A stretch of 64,000 nucleotides of DNA from Copromyces sp. CBS 386.78 (taxonomy: Eukaryota > Ascomycota > Sordariomycetes > Sordariales > Sordariaceae). Positions 30,961 through 43,766 of this stretch are shown here, one piece after another. A program made the position numbers and the translations under genes. The number at the start of each line of letters is the position of its first letter. Position 1 is the stretch's first letter. The notes beneath the pieces were generated by a model that made no database searches, was not told the DNA's origin, and saw only the letters and a list, made by a program, of their open reading frames with translations. The stretch spans positions 496,001-560,000 of the forward strand of contig MU839085.1 in assembly GCA_030685235.1 (NCBI GenBank), read 5' to 3'.

Positions 30961-33228
30961 TTAGTAGGCAATCATGGCGTTAAGACCATCCAACTCTCTG
31001 TCCCAATTCCTGTGCTGGGCAATAGCAAAGAAGAACTCTCCCAAGAAGCCAGCAGCGCCCTTGGCAATCTTGACGGCATCCTTGAAGCTCTCAGCCTTGA
31101 CCTGCTTGAGCGTGACAACACCATAGCTCTCGTTCACCTCGGTCTCGTTGCTGACCGTGACCTGAGGCAAAGCGATGGCCTTGGCAACGAGATCGACCGC
31201 CTCGCCAGTGGCACCGATGGCCTTCAAGTGGCCGAAAGCCTCGCGGATCCAGTGCAGAGCACGACCGTTCTTGGAGAGCGCCTCAACAGCCTTGGCGCCG
31301 CCGGGAATGAAGACGGCGTCGACCATGGTCGAGCGGCAACCCTCGAGATGATGGTGGGGCTGGACGGTCGAGCCGTTGGCGGCGGTGACCTTGGAGCGAC
31401 GGGGGCCGATAACGAGGGGAATGGCCAAGTTGGCAGAGATGGCGGCGTAGGCAGCGTCGTAGGCGACATTGTCATAACCATCAGCGATAATGATGGCAAC
31501 ACGGCGGGACTTGATGGTAGGGGTCTCGGGAGGGAACTCGGTCTGGCTGAGCTTGATGGTCTTCTTGCCGTGGTTGGGGTGGTTAGTGGTAGTGGGAGCC
31601 TCGCCGCCAACCATCTCGGCCACGGTCTGAGCGAGACCGATATCAATGTCGGCCAGACGCTGGACCATGCGGCCGTAGACAACAGGGTCCTCGCAGTGGT
31701 CGAGCTCGAAGCCGAAAGCGTTGATGATGTGCTTCTTCTCAATCTGCGACATCGAGTTCCAGAAGAGCTGGGCCTGGCTGAAGTGCTCCTTGAACTTGGA
31801 GCTGCGGGCACGGGCCTTGATGCCAGCCACCTTCTCGGCGTACTCGAGGTAACCGCCCTCCTTGTGGGTGGCCGGAGGGCAGGCGTCGAAACGGTTGGGG
31901 TAGTAGTTGACGGTGCCGCGGGAGATGGTGTGGCGCATGGCACCGTCACGGTTGAAGTTCATGACGGGGCACACAGGGCGGTTGATGGGGAGCTCCTGGA
32001 AGTTGACACCGAGACGGGAGAGCTGAGTGTCAAAGTAGGAGAAGTTGCGGCCCTGGAGAAGAGGGTCGTCCGAGAAGCCGATGCCGGGAACGACGTGGCT
32101 GGTGCAGAAAGCGATCTGCTCGGTCTGGGGGAAGAACTCGTCGGGGTTGCGGTTAAGCTCCATCTCACCAATGTAGCGGACGGGGACGAGGTCCTCGGGC
32201 CAGATCTTGGTGGCATCGAGAATGTCAAAGTCGAACTTGTGCTCGTCCTCCTCGGCGATAGCCTGGATACCAAACTTCCACTTGGGGTAGGCACCGTTTT
32301 CGATGGCCTCCCAGAGGTCCTTGCGATGGAAATCTGGGTCCTGGCCAGCGAGCTTCAAGGCCTCATCCCAAACGAGGGAGTGGACACCAAGCTCGGGAGT
32401 CCAGATGAACTTGACAAAGTGACGCTCGCCCTGGGCGTTGATGAGAGTAAACGTGTTGACACCGAATCCCTGCATCATGCGGAAGGAACGGGGAATGGCG
32501 CGATCACTCATGGCCCAGGTGAACATGTGAGTGGCCTCGGTGTGGTTGAACTGGAAATCCCAGAAGTTGTTGTGAGCCGACTGGGCCTGGGGGACCTCGT
32601 TGTGCGGCTCGGGCTTGCCAGCGTGGATGACATCGGGGAACTTGATGGCGTCCTGGATGAAGAAGACGGGGATGTTGTTGCCAACGAGATCCCAGTTACC
32701 CTCCTCGGTGTAGAACTTGGTCGCGAAACCACGGACATCACGAACCGTGTCGGCACTGCCCCTGCTGCCGAGGACGGTAGAGAAGCGCACAAAGACGGGG
32801 GTCTCGCGCGAGGTATCGGTAAGGACGGGGGCCATGGTGAGGTCGGAGGCGCTCTCGTAGACTCTGAACTTGCCAAAGGCACCGCTGCCACGGGCGTGGA
32901 CTACTCGCTCGGGGATTCTCTCGTGGTCGAAGCGCATGATCTATGCCGAGCGTTAGTATGCGTATGATGAAAGCATGGGATACGATTCGAGACGTACCCT
33001 TTCACGAGCAAACGGGTCCTCGAGGAGAGCAGGACCAATCTTGTCATCGCTGACGATCCTAAGCCAGTCGTCGGCTGTGGTCTGCTTGACACCATAGTCG
33101 GTGGTGAGACGGGCATCCTTGCCGGTCTCCTTGAACTCGTTCTTGAGGTCCTCAATCTTCTTGCTGTCGGGGGCACTGGTGAGGGCCTCCTTTGCCGACT
33201 GGGCGGCCTGGCTGATGATGTTGGACAT
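30961..33228 (-). CDS. cat-1: Large-subunit catalase CAT-1
   Basis: Exons 33228-32998 and 32940-30961 (57-nt intron, CTAAC branch) give 736 residues. Seen in order: an N-terminal arm; RIPERVVHARG with catalytic His92; VGNNIPVFF with the distal Asn; and RNFSYFDTQ with the haem ligand Tyr379. Cys356 (AFCTS) is also present; in Neurospora CAT-1 the pair Cys356-Tyr379 forms a covalent bond, and both numbers match here, which supports the chosen start and the name. Residues about 560-736 form the C-terminal flavodoxin/DJ-1-like domain (RVAIIIADGYDNVAYDA, FIPGGAKA) specific to large clade-2 catalases. The enzyme breaks down hydrogen peroxide; in Neurospora CAT-1 is known to be most abundant in conidia. 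The start lies 622 bp from the edge of the transposon island. Confidence 0.95.
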
Positions 33229-33842
33229 TGCGGGATTGTTAGACTGCTGGAGAATGTGTTTGGTAGGTGGTTCTGCTGCAGGATCTAGGGCAGGATAATG
33301 CAACGCCAGTCGTTGCATAAATTTAAGTTATTAGAAAATAAGAGCAGGAAGAAGAGAGATGGATGGACAGGAGAATTAGAAATGGAGAGAGTGTTTCTGT
33401 TTCTGAAGATGAAGGAGCGACTGCTTTCGGTTGTTATGTATACCTACGCATCTACATGCATGACGTAAGAGATTCAGTGCATCACCCTTCAACCTCCCAA
33501 TTCTTGCAAACCACAAAACTAGACAGACACGACGCGTTGTACCGTATCAAACAGCTTGGCTTCCACTTCTCTGTAAATTGCTGGCTTGAAGGCCTGGAGC
33601 GGGGGGTGTTCTTGGGCGATCAGGGCAGCCATTGCGTGGTTCATCCATTCTCGTCCATTTGACCAGGAACGGAGATGTGTCGGAGACCTTTTCTTGCCGT
33701 GGTTTGGGAAAGTGCCCGAGATGATCGAGATTTCGAGGAAGGAAACATGGGAAAGGAGAAGGGGCGACGAAGTGATCGATGGCACAAGTCAAAGTTGGTG
33801 ATGTCATTCTTGAGAGAGCAAAGTGGGGTCGTATGTGCAACC
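33229..33842. promoter_or_regulatory. cat-1 promoter region bordering the transposon island
   Basis: GC-normal sequence between the cat-1 start and the left target duplication of the island. A 71-99 codon frame on either strand is not convincing. Any cat-1 control element upstream of about 0.6 kb would have to lie inside or beyond the island. Confidence 0.5.
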
Positions 33843-33850
33843 GTCTAACC
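33843..33850. repeat. Left target-site duplication of MULE (GTCTAACC)
   Basis: GTCTAACC directly abuts the left inverted repeat and recurs at 61,152-61,159, 27.3 kb away. Confidence 0.85.
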
Positions 33851-33899
33851 CGAGCCGACTAGGGCGACTGTGTGCTCGCATATAGCGACTGTGTAGAGC
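33851..33899 (+). repeat. MULE left terminal inverted repeat, 49 bp
   Basis: Starts CGAGCCGACTAGGGCGACTG and contains two copies of GCGACTGTGT (or a close form), a subterminal repeat that could be a transposase binding motif. Differs from the right end at five positions, four of them transitions. Confidence 0.88.
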
Positions 33900-34519
33900 C
33901 TGCCCAGACTTCCACCCAGCCAATTAAATCAATATGAACACATATTCGTCGCATATCACTCTAGTAAAATTTTGGCAGGTAGCGACATCGTTACATTATT
34001 TATACTAACAATATATACGAAAGTTAGCAATTTAATTAAAATTATCGTATCGTTATCGCTATTATTATCGCTAAAGTAAATTATAATATTAAAGGGTAGT
34101 AAAGTATATTTACTAACTATATTATTATAAATATTTAAAATTATCAACTTTACCCTCTCTTAGCCCGCCTATACTCCTAGCCTGGCCCCCTCGATTAAAT
34201 AAATTAAAACTATTAAAACTAAACTTTATAATAGTTTTCCCTTCGTTAAAATAGAGCCCTTCCCCGTTAATAAGGCGGATCTTATAACTATCATAGAGAT
34301 GGAATTACGCGAGTCTCTCCCCGCTACCGCTATCGCCGCCGATATCCCCGCGGATAAATCCAACCTTTTCGCTATTATAAAAATAGAATTACGCGAATCT
34401 CTACCCGCGCCTACTACCGTACCCCTACCGATATAAAATAACAACGACGACGAAAATAGCCTAATAGAGAGAGCGTTCTATCGTCTTTTATATTTTAAAG
34501 TTAAAACCTAGTAAATAAT

Positions 34520-34983
34520 CGACGAATTTATCGTAAATATAAAAATAGCCGTTCTACGTATAGGGTTTACTATTATTAAAAGGAAGCTATTTAATTACAT
34601 TAATAATAAGCCAATATAATATAATTTCGAATATACTAAGGGATTAGCCTATACCGGGTCGTATTCGACTATTATTAGTATAAAATTTCGCCCGGGAATT
34701 ATAATAAATAAAAAAAATTATAAATAGAAAATAAAGGCTATTTATCTAAGGAAATAATATAATTAATATTTTATTATTTTAATAAAGGATTATACCTATC
34801 CTATAAAGCTAAATACTATTAGTTATATAGCTGTAAACTACTATTTTTAGAAGATTAAGGAAATTACCGCTTTAATTATCCGTTAAAGTAAATAGGCTAG
34901 AACGACGGCTAATAATATCGCTATTATAATTAAAAAAGAATTCCTTAGTATTATTATTATAAATATAAACATTATTAATATTT
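34520..34983 (+). pseudogene. MULE transposase, N-terminal part (RIP-mutated)
   Basis: One frame reads IKRKLFNYINNKPI, then KGLAYTGSYSTTISIKF, then IKEITALIIR, interrupted only by TAA/TAG codons that could come from CAA, CAG or TGG by C-to-T or G-to-A change. It resembles the DNA-binding and linker region ahead of a MULE catalytic domain. The frame may start earlier (about 34,490), where stops are denser. It is cut by insertion of element A at the TATTT duplication. Confidence 0.7.
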
Positions 34984-35639
34984 TATTAGGATGGTAGAGG
35001 TAGGTAGGTCGAGGTGACTACGGACAAGGCAAGTACGTAGGGAAGCCAAATTAGGGGGGAGAGTAAGAGATAAATTGAAGCTTAATTTCTCTACTCCGGA
35101 ACTAATAGAAGTTGCAAGGGCACGGATGGGGAAGTCGAAGGCAAAGCTAAGATTCCATCGATGACAGAAGATTTTAGGTGAAGAGGAAAAGAGAGAGAAC
35201 TAGATACATGCGGTTGAACCTAGACTTAAATACCCTAGTCACACAAGCGACCCTGGGATCCCCTTGCCAGTCACTCTCCTCCAATCCCTTCACCTGCAGG
35301 CAAACCAAGACCTCCTTTGTACCTGCGTTCTTCCATCGTTCGCAACAACACCTTCAATGGTGCAGCGGTCTGAACCGTAAACGGTGAAGCGGTCAGGTTC
35401 GCAAACGATATCCTTCCAGAAAGGTCCGCATGGCGGCATGGTCGGACTGTGCCTATACCGTAACAGAAGTAATTATTTATAGTATTATTCTTTTAATCCT
35501 ATAGTAGTTGAGGCCGGAGCGGTATTACCGTTATCCGACGTTATAATACGGCGCTAGTTAGAATAATTTACTACCTTCTAATATCTTGCCCCGAACCTCT
35601 ATAAAGCTAATTAATTAATAAGTCCCTAGTAATTTAATA
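34984..35639 (-). repeat. Left LTR of element A (3' LTR), split by a solo LTR
   Basis: 656 bp, equal to 298 bp of LTR plus 358 bp for the inserted solo LTR and its duplication. The match to the right LTR resumes exactly on both sides of the insertion. Confidence 0.87.
35113..35465. mobile_element. Un-RIPed solo LTR, 353 bp, inside the LTR of element A
   Basis: It begins TGCAAGGGCACGG, ends CCGTAACA (TG...CA form) and is flanked by the 5-bp duplication GAAGT (35,108-35,112 and 35,466-35,470). Subtracting it plus one duplication restores the 298-bp length of the partner LTR exactly. Base composition is normal, with plenty of CpA and TpG, in stark contrast to its surroundings. At 353 bp it is under the roughly 400-bp duplication length that RIP is known to need for unlinked repeats, and it may also be recent. 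The parent family is not in this window. Confidence 0.83.
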
Positions 35640-38600
35640 CGAATCCCCCCCTTATAGGGTTCTATTTTAGAAATTTCTATACTTAAGCCCCTAATCCGGC
35701 GATTTTTTTTCCGTAGCCGAATCCTCCGCTTATAATCCGTCTTCTTCTATACTTAAAGCAGTTTATTACTGAAACTATCGGTTAGTGCTTACGGCCGTAC
35801 TAGTCCTTTCTACCTTAAATGCCGTACCTTCCTCCTTATTATAGTATCGCCGCCTTTAGTCCTTAGGGTTTACCCTTTATTAATTCTTCTTCTTCCTATC
35901 CCGCCTATTTATCTTATTTTCGACCCGCCCTTTTAACTTACTTCTTAATTTTTATTATCCTATTTCCTTCCTTCCATTTCTTTATCTCTTACTACTATTT
36001 AATCCTTTTCGTCCTAACCTTTAGTTTCGCCTTCTATTCGCCTTTTTACCTTATCTTCTACCCCTTATCGTTTTATTTTCCCGTTTTTATTTTTTACGTA
36101 CCCTTTTAATTATTTAGTTTTACTTCTAGCCCTATTTCGAATTCCTTTAGCCGTACCTTCTTAATTCTTTTATAAAAACTTATCCTCCTTCCCCTTCTTC
36201 CTCCCTTCCTTTCTTCTTTTTTCTACGCGCGTTATTAATTAATATATTATTATTAATAATATAGTTATTTTCTTTATTATTTACCGGTAATTTTTCTATA
36301 CCTACTGGTTCGCTACTTTCTATATCGATATTAAATAAATCCTCCCCTTTATTTATCTTATTAATTCTATTCTTACTTTTTATTTAATAATATTTATAAA
36401 GTCCTTTACACTTAATTTATTTAGGATATTATAAATACTATAATGGTCCTACCTCTTAATACCCCTATTACCGCCGTAATAGAAATAATAGTTAAATATA
36501 CTTACATTCCGATCTATAAATCCCCTTTCTTCTTTTTTATTCTTTTAATTTCTAATTCTAATCTTCTTTTTCTTTTACTTTTTTAGCTAATTACTTTATA
36601 TAATATTCGAATTATTATTAAATTAGCGTTAATAATCGCCTTTACGACCTCCCTCCCGTATTTTATAATTTAATTCGCGCCTTTTAAGAATCGGTATATA
36701 TTATTATCGAATTCGGGGCGGCTATTCCCGCCGGTATTGTAATTATTAAAATCCTTAGCTAATATACCGCCGAACTTCGTATTAGTATTTACGCCCTTTA
36801 TAAATAGTTTTATATCTTCCCTTATAAGTTTAGCGAATTAGTTAATTATAAAATAATTTAATATATTTAGTATAGGTTCTGTAATATTAATTTTAATTAA
36901 GTAGCCTTCTAGGTAATAAGTACTTTTAATTTTAATTTCTCCGGCGCTACCCCTATTACCGACCCCGCCTTTATTATTAATATATTTAAGCTCTTTATAA
37001 TTATTGCGTTTACGCCTACTTTTAATAATATTTTTTAATTAATATTAATTATTTATATAGATGTCTAATATTTATTACCCCCGATTATTTCCCTCTAACC
37101 CTACGCTAATAACGCTCTAATCTTTATTAATACCCTTATAATTAGAAATTATAATATTATTACTATTAAATTAATAGCGGTCGATAATTATAAAGAGATT
37201 TGAATACGAAAGTTGTTAATAAGCGTAATAATTATACGTAGGGGTATAATTTTTAAAATAATAGGTTTAATTCCTATATCGACGTTCGTATTATTAATTC
37301 TTCTTTTTGGTAATTTAAGCCTTTTTTAGAAAGGGAGGGGGAATAAATATAATTAGATAAAAAAAAGTTGAGGATAGGATTATCGGTATACTTTTATACT
37401 TTTTAATTCGTTACTTTCCTTAATTTCTTTTCATTATTATAATTTTTAAAATAGCGGGTTCTAGTATATTACTATTCTCCTCGGCTCGTTAACTTTAACC
37501 TTTTTTAATATATCCCCCTAATTCTCTAATTCTTTTTATTTCTCCTATAATCCTAATATTTTATAATTCTACAGCTTACGTTTTTTACAATTTATATTTT
37601 CTACGGCTTACGTTTTCTACAGTTTATATCTCTTCTACAGTAGTATTTTTTACGGCTTATATTTTTTATAGTTTACTCCTTCTACGGCTTATATTTTAAT
37701 AGCTTATATCTTCTATAATTTATATTTTTTATAGCTTACGTCTTTTTACGGCTTATATCCCTTTTAAATACTTCTTTCTAATAATAGCAACGGCGGCTAT
37801 ATTCTTATTACCTATTTAATTAATCTTTATTATTTTAATTTCTAGGCTTCCTTTCGAATATTTCTATTATTATTCCCGCTCTTTATATTCTACTAATAAT
37901 TCCGGGCAAATTAAATTCTCTTATAATACTTATTCGTTTTTATTTTCCGAATACCCTTTTTACTTTACTTAGAATTATTAATTCTTTTTTAAATTAATAT
38001 ATTTTATAATCTTTTCAATTTTATACTATTCTTCATTTCTTTTAATATTTACTATTTTGCCTTAGGGTACTACTATTATTAAATTACTATAATATAATTC
38101 TAATAAAGTAATAAGGAATATTAAATAAATATAATAATAATTAGGGAGGTTTAGGCAGTATATTATTTTTTTATTACTAATTACTTCGGTAATATAAAAA
38201 AGCTTTAAGAATTTGTCCGATAATTTCCGATTTAAGCGCTTCTATTTAATATTTTTAGTATTAAGAAGAATTTAATTTCCTATTTCGAATTCTTTAATTA
38301 TATACAACTTATTATACTATTTTATATACCCTTCGTTAATTACTTTTAATATTTTAATAACGTTAGTACAACCCCGAATAAATTCCTTAATATAATCGGT
38401 AACAGCGTTAAGTAATACGTTTCTTTAGCCTCTTTCTAGGTTAGTTAATTTTTATAAATAATATTCGAATAGTAATTCGGATAGAAATTTCCTAATAATA
38501 ATATAGAAATAATTATTGTACGTTTATTATGCTAATATTAATTTCTCTACCTAATTACTTTATTTTAAATTATAAAAAATATAAAAATAAAGTTCGAAGT

Positions 38601-41600
38601 TTTAATTTTAACGTTCGGTTTAGCCGTTTATTTAAGGATATTATATAATATTAAAGTAATATTAAATTTTTAAAAATTTATAATAAATCTTTTAAAAAAG
38701 GTTTATAAAGAGATTACTTCGGTCGGAAATAATAGAATTAGGTAAATTAAATTATTGAAAAACGTATTATTAAAAAAAATAAACGAATTATTTAATATTA
38801 ATAGTTTTTTATATTAGAATATAGAAAGCGAATTTAGTAAACCGGTCTATAATAATTAGGATGGCGTTATAGGTTTAATTTAATATAAAATTATATAACG
38901 GCAGTAGTTCGGTAATAAAATTGTAAAAAATATTTTATTAAAGGACAATAGGAATAAGTAAGGATATTAAGAGCCCGTAAAGTCGATAATTTTGTAGCTT
39001 CGCTTTTTAGTAAATTAAGTATTAGCGTACGTATATTTCGACGTCGACGGCGATAATCGGTTAATAATAGAATTAATTAATTTTTTTAAGGGTTTTTTAT
39101 TATTTTAGGTAGTTAATAGTAATATTATTGTAGTAAGCGTATAAAAATTCTATACGTAGGCGTTCTAAGATATAAACTTAATAATTATAATATAAAATTC
39201 TATTTTCTCCTATCCTTTAATTTTCTAGTCTACACCCCTTCTTTAATTCTTTTTATATTTCTTCTAAAATAAATAAATGCTCCTTTTACGCTTCTATTAT
39301 TTATTAATTTAATAGCGGTAACGGCTCTTCCTCCTTTTTTACCCTTATAATAATAATATACGCACCTATTTACCCGATAATAGTACTATTCGTCCCCCTT
39401 CTCTTTATAGCAGCGTTTTCGTTTATAAACTTTACCCTTTTCCTTAATATTTCTTTAAATTTACTTTCGTTAATATATTTTCTACGCTTCTTTCCTCTCT
39501 ATTCCTAAATATTATTTTCCTATTTTAATCCTTATACTAATTTATCCTTTCCGCTATTTTCGTTCTATTCCCTCCGCTCTATTATTACCCTTTATATTTC
39601 CTTTTCAATTAATAATACTCTTTTAATATTTCCTCCTAATATAAAACCTTCCTTTATTACTTTACCCTTCGCTTTTCCTTCCTTAAATATTTTTAATAAC
39701 GGATAATTATCTTCTAATATATTTATTACTTTATATAATTATAGCTTTTTCAATAACCCGTCTACTAAATTTAATTTCCCCGCCCAATATTCGATACCAA
39801 AATTATACGCCGCTAATTCTAACGTTTAACGACTTTACTTCGCACTAATTTTATCCTTACTCTAAAAATATTAAAAATTTAAATAATTTATAATTATTAG
39901 GAACAATTCGTCCGTATATAATAAATACTACTTCTACGCCTTTAACGCCCTAATAATAATTAATAATTCCCCGTTTCCAATATTATACCGAATTTCCTCT
40001 AGTAATTTCTTCTTTAAAAAAAACGTAATAGGATACTACCGAATATTATACAATTATATTAATATTACCCTAATCGCGAAATCTAATATATTTATTTTTA
40101 TTTAAATAAATAATAATAAATTGAAGTACTTTAATATAAGTATTTCCTAAAATAGCCGCTTTAACTCCTCGAACGCTACTTTCGCCTTATTTAATAATTC
40201 GAACGGCCATTATTTATTTTCTTTTAATAATTCCGTTAATAGTACTATTACTTTAGAATATAATATTACAAACTATTAGTAGAAGTTAATAAACTTTAAA
40301 AAAACCTAAATATTATAAATATTCGTTGGGGCTTCCTAATTTACAATCGCCTTTACCCGTTCCGGGTCTATCGAAATATTTTCTAGTAATATAATATAGT
40401 TTAGGAATAATATTTTTTAAATATAAAATTCGTATTTATTTAAATTAATATAGAGGTTACGTTTATATAATTATTAAAGGATTTCTTTAACGTACTTATA
40501 ATAATCTTCTTTATTCTTACTATAAATTATAATATTATTAAAGTAAATAATATAAATAATATTAATTAATTTTACTAAAATATTATTAATATATATTTAA
40601 AACGTCGCCGGAATATTAGTTAACCCTATAAATATAATTAAGAATTTGTAATGCCCGTATTTCGTATGAAACGTTATCTTCTCTTTATTTTCCTATTTAA
40701 TACGGATATAATAGTAAGCGTTTTTTAAGTCTAATTTAATAAAGATCTTTATTAACGCTAACCGGTCTAGGATTTCCCCAATTAGCGGTAACGTTGTATA
40801 ATTCTTCTTCGTAACTTTATTAAGCGCTTAATAATTAATATATAATTTAAATTTACTTCTTTTCTTAAGAATAAAAATAATAAAAACCTTTATTAAATTA
40901 ATAGAAGGCCGAATTTATCCTTTATATAATGCTTCTATTAATTATTCCCGGAATATTTCTAATTCCTTAATATTAAACGTATAAATAGGTCTTTAAGGCG
41001 TAGACGTCCCTTCTTCTAAATTAATATAGTATTTAAAGTAATTATATTATAGTAAAAAAGCGGCCGATACTTCGAATATTTACTAGAATTCTTCGTACTT
41101 GGGCGGAATTATTAGTTCGGCGGTAGTAAATATTATATCCTCTTTTAGTTCGGGTAGTACTAGAAGTATTAATTCTAATAAAAGTTTTAACGGGAAATAA
41201 ATTCCGTTTAATATAATACGAAAAGTTTTAAAAAGTATATTAGGGAATATAGTAGCGGATATATCGGGACGAATACCGGATAAACCTAGGTTATTAAATA
41301 GGGTAGAAAATTCTATTTAAATTAATATAGGTACTTCGAATAGAATATTAATAAATAATGGAGGATTAAAATTCCGAAAAGTTTATAACGCTTCCTTTAA
41401 GTCTAATATCGGAATAAAGTCCTAACGTAGCCTATAAAAGTAAGTTGCGACTTTATAAATTTCCTTTGTTAATTCCCGGTTTATATCCAAATCGCTAGCC
41501 TTAATATAAAAACGGAATTTCCTTCGAAATTAATTAATTTCGGAATTATATTCGTAAAGTTAAGGGTAATTGAAAATAATATTAATATTAAAGGAATTAA

Positions 41601-43463
41601 CAATAATAAATATAATCTTATATTTCTGCTAAGTATTGTAGGAATTATATAATTTAATAAAATAAATAATCGAATTTTATACGGGGACGGGTTAGAGAAA
41701 AAAGTTAATGAAATAATAATTTACAAATTTAATTTTAACGTTTATCGGGAATAAATACTTCCTAATAAAATTTAATTCCGTATTAAAATTTATTAACCTA
41801 TATATTTTCTAGTAATCCCTATAAATCCTTACTAATAATTTCGTATTTAAATTTAATTACAATATATTTATACTTTCTTAGGTTAATATTCTTTTTACTA
41901 ATATTATTAGTTTAATATTCGCGTTTTAAACCGGTACTTTAGAAGCTTAGGAGTAATTATATGCTATATATCTAGTTTAACCGCAATTAAAATAAGCCTT
42001 CTTAATATAAATAAATGTAATATAATTAATATTATTATATTCGTAGTAAGTACTACGTAACTTCGCCTAGGTACAACGGCTATAAATATAACCTTATTAA
42101 CCGCAATAACTACAAGTAATATTAGGGTTTATTGTAAAGGGAGGAAGGGGACGACGGGTAGTAAATTAATTAATAAAAATAGAATTAGAAATAAGAATAG
42201 AAGTAAAAGACGGAATAATAATAGGAAAAAAAGACGATAATAATTAATTAAAAAAGGATATTTAAAATTAATAACGTTATACGAATGGTTCGGAATTAGT
42301 TTAAAGCCTTCTAACCGCTCTACGTACGTTACCGCTTAATTTAGAGTATTAATACCCGCTATTATTAAAACGCTTTTTTATAATTAAGGATAAAGGCGGT
42401 TAGCCTAAGTAACGACGTATAGGTATTTTTATTATTTGTAGGGTAAATTAAATTCTTCGGCGTAGTATTAATTATAAAAGTTGTAAATAAATTCTGTAGG
42501 GCTTTAACGTATTCGTTCGAAATTAGTAAGGGTGTTACGTTTAATATTCTATATATTAGTATTAAATTCCTTCTTTAAGAAATTTTAAAGCTTTAATTAC
42601 GTAAATTCGTTATAAATAGGGTTATAACCGGATTATTTTTTAAAGTTGGCGATATAGCGGATTTAAACGTTCTTAAAATTACTTTCGACGTAATTAATAG
42701 TATAATTAATAGAGGTATTAGGGAAATCTTTATAATAATTATTGATATTATAAATATAATTATAGAATTAAATATAATTTTCGTTTATAAATTTAATAAT
42801 ATTATATTTAGGACGGTAGTTAGAAGAAAATAATTAGGAAATTTAAGTAGGCCGAAAGGATATAGAGGATTTAAGGATAATAGCCGGCGGAGCGATAATG
42901 GGAAGCCGAAGTATAATAGAAAAGCGAATTTAATTATAAAAAAAATAATCCTTATAACGGAAGCCGAAAAGAATAGGAGGGTAATTATTATATTAATCGC
43001 TTTGAAATAAATTAATAAAAGTATATTAATTTTAAATTGATATATATAATGGGAAGTAGGAGAATAAGAATTAAATAGCGTTAATGCGGATTTTGAAGAG
43101 TTTACGCTTATATTTAAAAGTATTAATTTCGAAGTAGTCGAAATAATTGTAAATTTCTTTAAAGAAGTAAGACCTATTATTATCGTTACTATTATTATTT
43201 ACTTCTTTAATAGTAGGTTAGCGATAAGGGGGGGATGCGGCTAGGATAATGATATTAGGGTTTTGAGAAGGGGTAATTTTAGACGGCGAAGAAGGTAAGG
43301 GGGTATTAGCGGTTAGCGGTATAATAATACGGTCTTACGTTGTAAAAGAAGTATAAGAGCGAGCGCGCGAATTACGACGGGTAGTTTGGGAGACGGAATA
43401 ACCGTTATATATTTATATTTTATTAATATCGATTTAATTCCTATAGAGGTCGAAGTTTTAACG
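35640..43463 (-). pseudogene. gag-pol remains of element A
   Basis: Read on the minus strand. A gag-type zinc knuckle (Cys-x2-Cys, Gly, His, Cys pattern, mutated) lies at about 42,125-42,055. The reverse transcriptase active site reads YFNNIIIYSKNKED at about 40,547-40,504; the family has two Asp where Asn now stands. An integrase zinc-binding and linker stretch lies at about 39,150-38,700 (KTLKKI, then AVDVEIYVR, then KAKLQNYR). The order gag, RT, integrase places it in Ty3/gypsy, not copia. Stops are frequent and nearly all TAA/TAG. Confidence 0.8.
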
Positions 43464-43761
43464 TATTAAGATAATAGAAGTAAATAAATCGAAATAATTA
43501 CGGATAGGGTAAGTACGTAGGGAAGCTAAATTAAGAGAAAGAGTAAAAAATAAATTAAAACCTAATTTCTCTACTCCGGAGCTAACGGAAGTAACTATTT
43601 ATAGTATTATTCCTTTAATCCTATAGTAGTTAAGGCCGGAGCGGCATTACTATTGTCCAACGCCATAATACGGCGCTAGCTAGAATAACTCGCTACCTTC
43701 TAATATTTCGCCCCGAACCTCTACGAGGCTAGCCAATTAACAGGTCCCTAGCGACCTAACA
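43464..43761 (-). repeat. Right LTR of element A (5' LTR), 298 bp
   Basis: Direct repeat of the left LTR. It shares AAGTACGTAGGGAAGC, CTACTCCGGA and CGGCGCTAG segments and ends CCTAACA directly before the TATTT duplication. Confidence 0.87.
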
Positions 43762-43766
43762 TATTT

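Larger units (their letters stand above)
34984..43761 (-). mobile_element. LTR retrotransposon A (Ty3/gypsy type), 8,778 bp
   Basis: Two LTRs of the TGTTAGG...CCTAACA type (now partly TATTA...) bound an internal region read on the minus strand. The 5-bp duplication TATTT flanks it exactly (34,979-34,983 and 43,762-43,766). The left LTR is enlarged by a separate 353-bp insertion. LTR copies differ almost only by transitions, as RIP predicts. Confidence 0.88.

Noticed and set aside
31012..32967. 651-codon plus-strand frame opposite cat-1
   Set aside because: It is the codon-bias shadow of the catalase gene. The minus-strand protein matches CAT-1 throughout.
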